Of a DNA stretch of 32,459 bases, positions 30,114-32,459 are shown piece after piece; within the stretch, counting starts at the first letter, position 1, and each line of letters opens with the position of its first letter. The stretch lies in contig DGUV01000002.1 in assembly GCA_002395775.1 (NCBI GenBank), positions 487 to 32,945 of the forward strand. The letters are read 5' to 3'. The translations under genes and the position numbers were made by a program. The DNA comes from Prevotellaceae bacterium UBA4301 (GTDB taxonomy: Bacteria > Bacteroidota > Bacteroidia > Bacteroidales > Bacteroidaceae). Under the pieces are notes generated by a model that worked only from the letters and a program-made list of their open reading frames with translations, did not search any database and had not been told where the DNA came from.

Positions 30114-31943
30114 ATGAAACGGTTTTTCTTTTTCATGGCGGCACTTTCGTGCCTTCTCCCCCTTGGCCTCAGGGCCCAGTCGTCGCCCAACGGGCGCATC
30201 AGCATGGAGCACCGCGACGGGCGCTTCGTGGTGTCGTACAGACACGAACCAGTGCTGGAACTTGCCGACGTGGGCGTAGAGACAACGCGCAAGGGGCGCC
30301 AGCTGCAGTTGCAGAAGGTGGAACGGACAGGGCGTGTGCGGACTGACTACGACATGCCGACGGGCAAGAGAAGCCACTGTCGTAACAGGGCGAACCAGTA
30401 TGTGTTTCATTATCTCGACAGTGAGGGACAAAGGCAACGTTTGGTGGTAAGGCTCTACGACGACGGCCTGGCCTTCCGCTACGAACTGGAGGGACTCGAG
30501 GGCGAACGGTTGAAGGCGGAGCACACTGCTTATTGCATACCGGAAGGCGTGCGGCGCTGGATGCAGTCGTGGACAGACGGCTACGAGGGTTTCTTCCCTA
30601 AGTCGGTGACAGGGGAGGGACGCAACCACCGCTGGGGCTACCCCGCTTTGCTGGAACCCCGTGACGGGGTCTTTGCCCTCATAACGGAGTCGAACATCGA
30701 ACGCCGCCAGAGCGCATCGTCGCTCATGAACGACCGGGAACCCTCGCTCTACCGCGTCTTCAACGACCAGAATAACGCCGAACTTACGGGCGCTTGGCAC
30801 ACACCTTGGCGCGTGGTTATCATAGGTTCGCTGGCCGACATTGTGGAATCGACCATCGTGACCGACGTGGCAGAACCTTGTAAGATGAGGGACACCGACT
30901 GGGTGAGTCCGGGTGTCGTGTCGTGGGTCTATTGGGCTCATAACCACGGTTCGAACGACGTTGACATACTCAATCAGTACACCGACCTTGCTGCCGCACT
31001 TCGGTTGCCATATATGCTCATCGACGCCGAGTGGGACCACATGAAGTCTGGGCAGTATATCGAGGATGCTTTGGCCTATGCTCATCGCAACGGCGTCAGG
31101 CCCATGATTTGGTACAACTCGTCGGTGGGGTGGGTCGATGGTGCCCCTGGACCTAAGTTCCGGCTCAATGACCCCGAGAAGCGCGAAAAGGAATTCGGCT
31201 GGTGCCACAGAATGGGCATTGCGGGCGTAAAGATAGACTTCTTCGCAGGCGACACGCAGGCCAACATGGACTACCAGATGGACCTCCTCGAAGCGGCTGC
31301 CCGCCACCATTTGCTCGTCAACTTCCACGGTTCCACCATCCCCCGCGGCTGGCAACGAACCTATCCCCACCTGATGAGCACCGAGGGTGTCTATGGTGCC
31401 GAATGGTACAACAACGTGCCAACCTTCACCACTCGCGCCGCCCGCCACAATGCCACGCTGCCCTTCACCCGGAACGTCATCGGACCGATGGACTACACGC
31501 CCTGTGCCTTCTCCGACTCCCAGCATCCCCACATCACAACTCATGCCCACGAACTGGCACTGACCGTCCTCTACGAATCGGCTCTGCAACATCTTGCCGA
31601 CCGACCAGAGAGTCTGCTTGCCCAGCCACTTGAGGTGCAGCGCTTCTTCTCGCAGTTGCCCACGGCGTGGGACGACATCCGCCTTCTGTCGGGTTATCCT
31701 GGCGAGTCGGTTGTCATTGCACGCAGGAAGGGGGCGAAGTGGTACATAGCAGGCATCAACGGCACTGACTCCGAGCAGACCCTGCAACTTTCCTACGCCC
31801 GGCTTAAGGTTTCGCCCCACAACATCCAGGCATTTTTCGACTCAGGTCAGTCGGCCCAGCCTTGGGACATCAAGTCGCTCCGTCGGTTGCCTTCGTCGGT
31901 AACCCTCCAACCACGCGGCGGATTCCTGCTGGTAGTGGAGTAG
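30114..31943 (+). CDS. Secreted glycoside hydrolase family 97 (retaining type)
   Basis: 609 aa from ATG at 30114. A signal peptide (KRFFFFMAALSCLLPLGLRAQ) is followed by the N-terminal GH97 beta-sandwich (about 25-270; RLYDDGLAFRYELEG, FALITESNIE), the catalytic barrel (about 275-540) and a C-terminal beta-domain ending PRGGFLLVVE. Family 97 contains inverting alpha-glucosidases (SusB) and retaining alpha-galactosidases. In retaining members an Asp follows the GVK strand; here GVKIDFFAGD gives Asp375 as candidate nucleophile, and STEGVYGAEW gives Glu424 as candidate acid/base. This points to the retaining, alpha-galactosidase-like branch rather than SusB. WNNVPT-type Ca-binding residues of the family are in EWYNNVPTFT. 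No SusC/SusD genes adjoin it. Confidence 0.9.
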   Translation: MKRFFFFMAALSCLLPLGLRAQSSPNGRISMEHRDGRFVVSYRHEPVLELADVGVETTRKGRQLQLQKVERTGRVRTDYDMPTGKRSHCRNRANQYVFHYLDSEGQRQRLVVRLYDDGLAFRYELEGLEGERLKAEHTAYCIPEGVRRWMQSWTDGYEGFFPKSVTGEGRNHRWGYPALLEPRDGVFALITESNIERRQSASSLMNDREPSLYRVFNDQNNAELTGAWHTPWRVVIIGSLADIVESTIVTDVAEPCKMRDTDWVSPGVVSWVYWAHNHGSNDVDILNQYTDLAAALRLPYMLIDAEWDHMKSGQYIEDALAYAHRNGVRPMIWYNSSVGWVDGAPGPKFRLNDPEKREKEFGWCHRMGIAGVKIDFFAGDTQANMDYQMDLLEAAARHHLLVNFHGSTIPRGWQRTYPHLMSTEGVYGAEWYNNVPTFTTRAARHNATLPFTRNVIGPMDYTPCAFSDSQHPHITTHAHELALTVLYESALQHLADRPESLLAQPLEVQRFFSQLPTAWDDIRLLSGYPGESVVIARRKGAKWYIAGINGTDSEQTLQLSYARLKVSPHNIQAFFDSGQSAQPWDIKSLRRLPSSVTLQPRGGFLLVVE

Positions 31944-32054
31944 GGGGGCGTCATGTCTCTGGCAAAACCCTTGCAAGTCACCTCCGTTTTCGGCGTGAGT
32001 TTTCCCCCTGACAATTCCCATTGGTAAAAATTATCCTCTATTCCTTACTATGGA

Positions 32055-32086
32055 TTTGCAAGTATGAAATATTATTCGTATCTTTG
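32055..32086 (+). promoter_or_regulatory. Promoter of the pyruvate phosphate dikinase gene
   Basis: TTTG (32055-32058), 20 bp spacer, TATCTTTG (32079-32086), with a leader of about 40 nt that is very AT-rich near the start codon. The upstream part of the gap (31944-32050) shows no clear terminator or riboswitch. Confidence 0.65.
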
Positions 32087-32131
32087 CCGAACTGATAAAA
32101 AAACCATTCATTAATTAATATTATTAAACAC

Positions 32132-32459
32132 ATGAGTCAAAAGAGAGTTTACACCTTCGGTAATGGACAAGCCGAGGGTAACGCCCAGATGCGTGAGCAG
32201 CTGGGTGGCAAGGGTGCCAATCTGGCTGAGATGAACCACATTGGCGTCCCCGTTCCTCCTGGTTTTACCATCACCACCGACGTCTGCAACGAGTACTACG
32301 AGGTGGGTCAGGAGAAGATTATGGAGCTGCTGAACGACGACGTGATGGCTGCCGTTAAGCACATCGAGACCCTGATGAACTGCAAGTTTGGCGATGCCCA
32401 GAACCCCCTGCTCGTGAGCGTACGTTCGGGTGCCCGCGCCTCTATGCCTGGCATGATGG
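32132..32459 (+). CDS. ppdK: Pyruvate phosphate dikinase, N-terminal part, cut by the window edge
   Basis: The first 109 codons are present from ATG at 32132. The protein starts MSQKRVYTFGNGQAEGNAQM, then GGKGANLAEMNHIGVPVPPGFTITTDVCNEY, the opening of the ATP-grasp nucleotide-binding domain, and reaches VSVRSGARASMPGMM, the loop that in this family contacts ATP. PpdK interconverts pyruvate and phosphoenolpyruvate with ATP/AMP and pyrophosphate, and in fermentative Bacteroidales serves PEP-pyruvate balance in the cytosol. The phosphohistidine and PEP domains lie outside the window. Confidence 0.95.
   Translation, partial: MSQKRVYTFGNGQAEGNAQMREQLGGKGANLAEMNHIGVPVPPGFTITTDVCNEYYEVGQEKIMELLNDDVMAAVKHIETLMNCKFGDAQNPLLVSVRSGARASMPGMM

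Noticed and set aside
30108..31820. 570-residue open frame on the minus strand opposite the GH97 gene
   Set aside because: No domain or signal sequence is visible, it would be fully antisense to a complete GH97 gene, and no promoter precedes it.

Overview
The window looks like a chromosomal segment of a Bacteroidales bacterium, most likely Prevotellaceae (Prevotella/Segatella-like). The signs are many Bacteroidota-type promoters (-7 box TAnnTTTG, some with a TTTG/TTG -33 box 19-20 bp upstream), A-rich translation starts without clear Shine-Dalgarno motifs, and family-typical genes: ClpC with HtpG, GH97, GH30 and GH128 glycosidases, a DUF4348-like lipoprotein and a bifunctional HisB. I see no phage, insertion sequence, CRISPR array, tRNA or rRNA gene. 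It is mostly core genome with secreted CAZymes and cell-surface glycan genes between.

Layout. 1-2794 (minus): htpG (cut by the window edge) directly behind clpC, a protein-quality-control pair. 2903-7991 (minus): a glycosyltransferase behind a very large secreted GH128-type enzyme. 8080-11495 (plus): a polysaccharide flippase overlapping a family 2 glycosyltransferase, then a D-2-hydroxyacid dehydrogenase that converges on murB. 11492-13379 (minus): a lipoprotein gene overlapping murB. 13477-15249 (plus): pheS, a promoter-to-terminator unit with no plausible ORF (candidate small RNA), and a small outer-membrane barrel gene with its own promoter and terminator. 15420-22204 (minus): a compact run hisG-hisD-hisC-hisB-recR-small membrane protein-GT2-GNAT, most genes overlapping or nearly so. 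22277-23770 (minus): a secreted GH30 enzyme, divergent from ribE-gph (23824-25069, plus). 25113-27732 (plus): an AT-rich secreted protein of unknown function and aspS. 27878-30002 (minus): rlmD, then a small membrane protein with a very acidic coiled coil, separated by an array of three palindromes spaced exactly 22 bp. 30114-31943 (plus): a GH97 glycosidase. From 32132 (plus): the start of pyruvate phosphate dikinase.

The GH128 and GH30 enzymes could together attack beta-1,3/beta-1,6-glucan (laminarin or fungal wall), but no SusC/SusD pair accompanies them here, so they are orphan CAZymes in this view. The flippase and three glycosyltransferases point to surface polysaccharide or glycoprotein assembly.

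The items most worth following up are the candidate small RNA at about 14590-14682, the 22-bp-period palindrome array at 28410-28471, and the 9-bp repeat that has become a (T/A)-E-x linker inside rlmD (28941-28985). No clearly new multi-gene system is visible.
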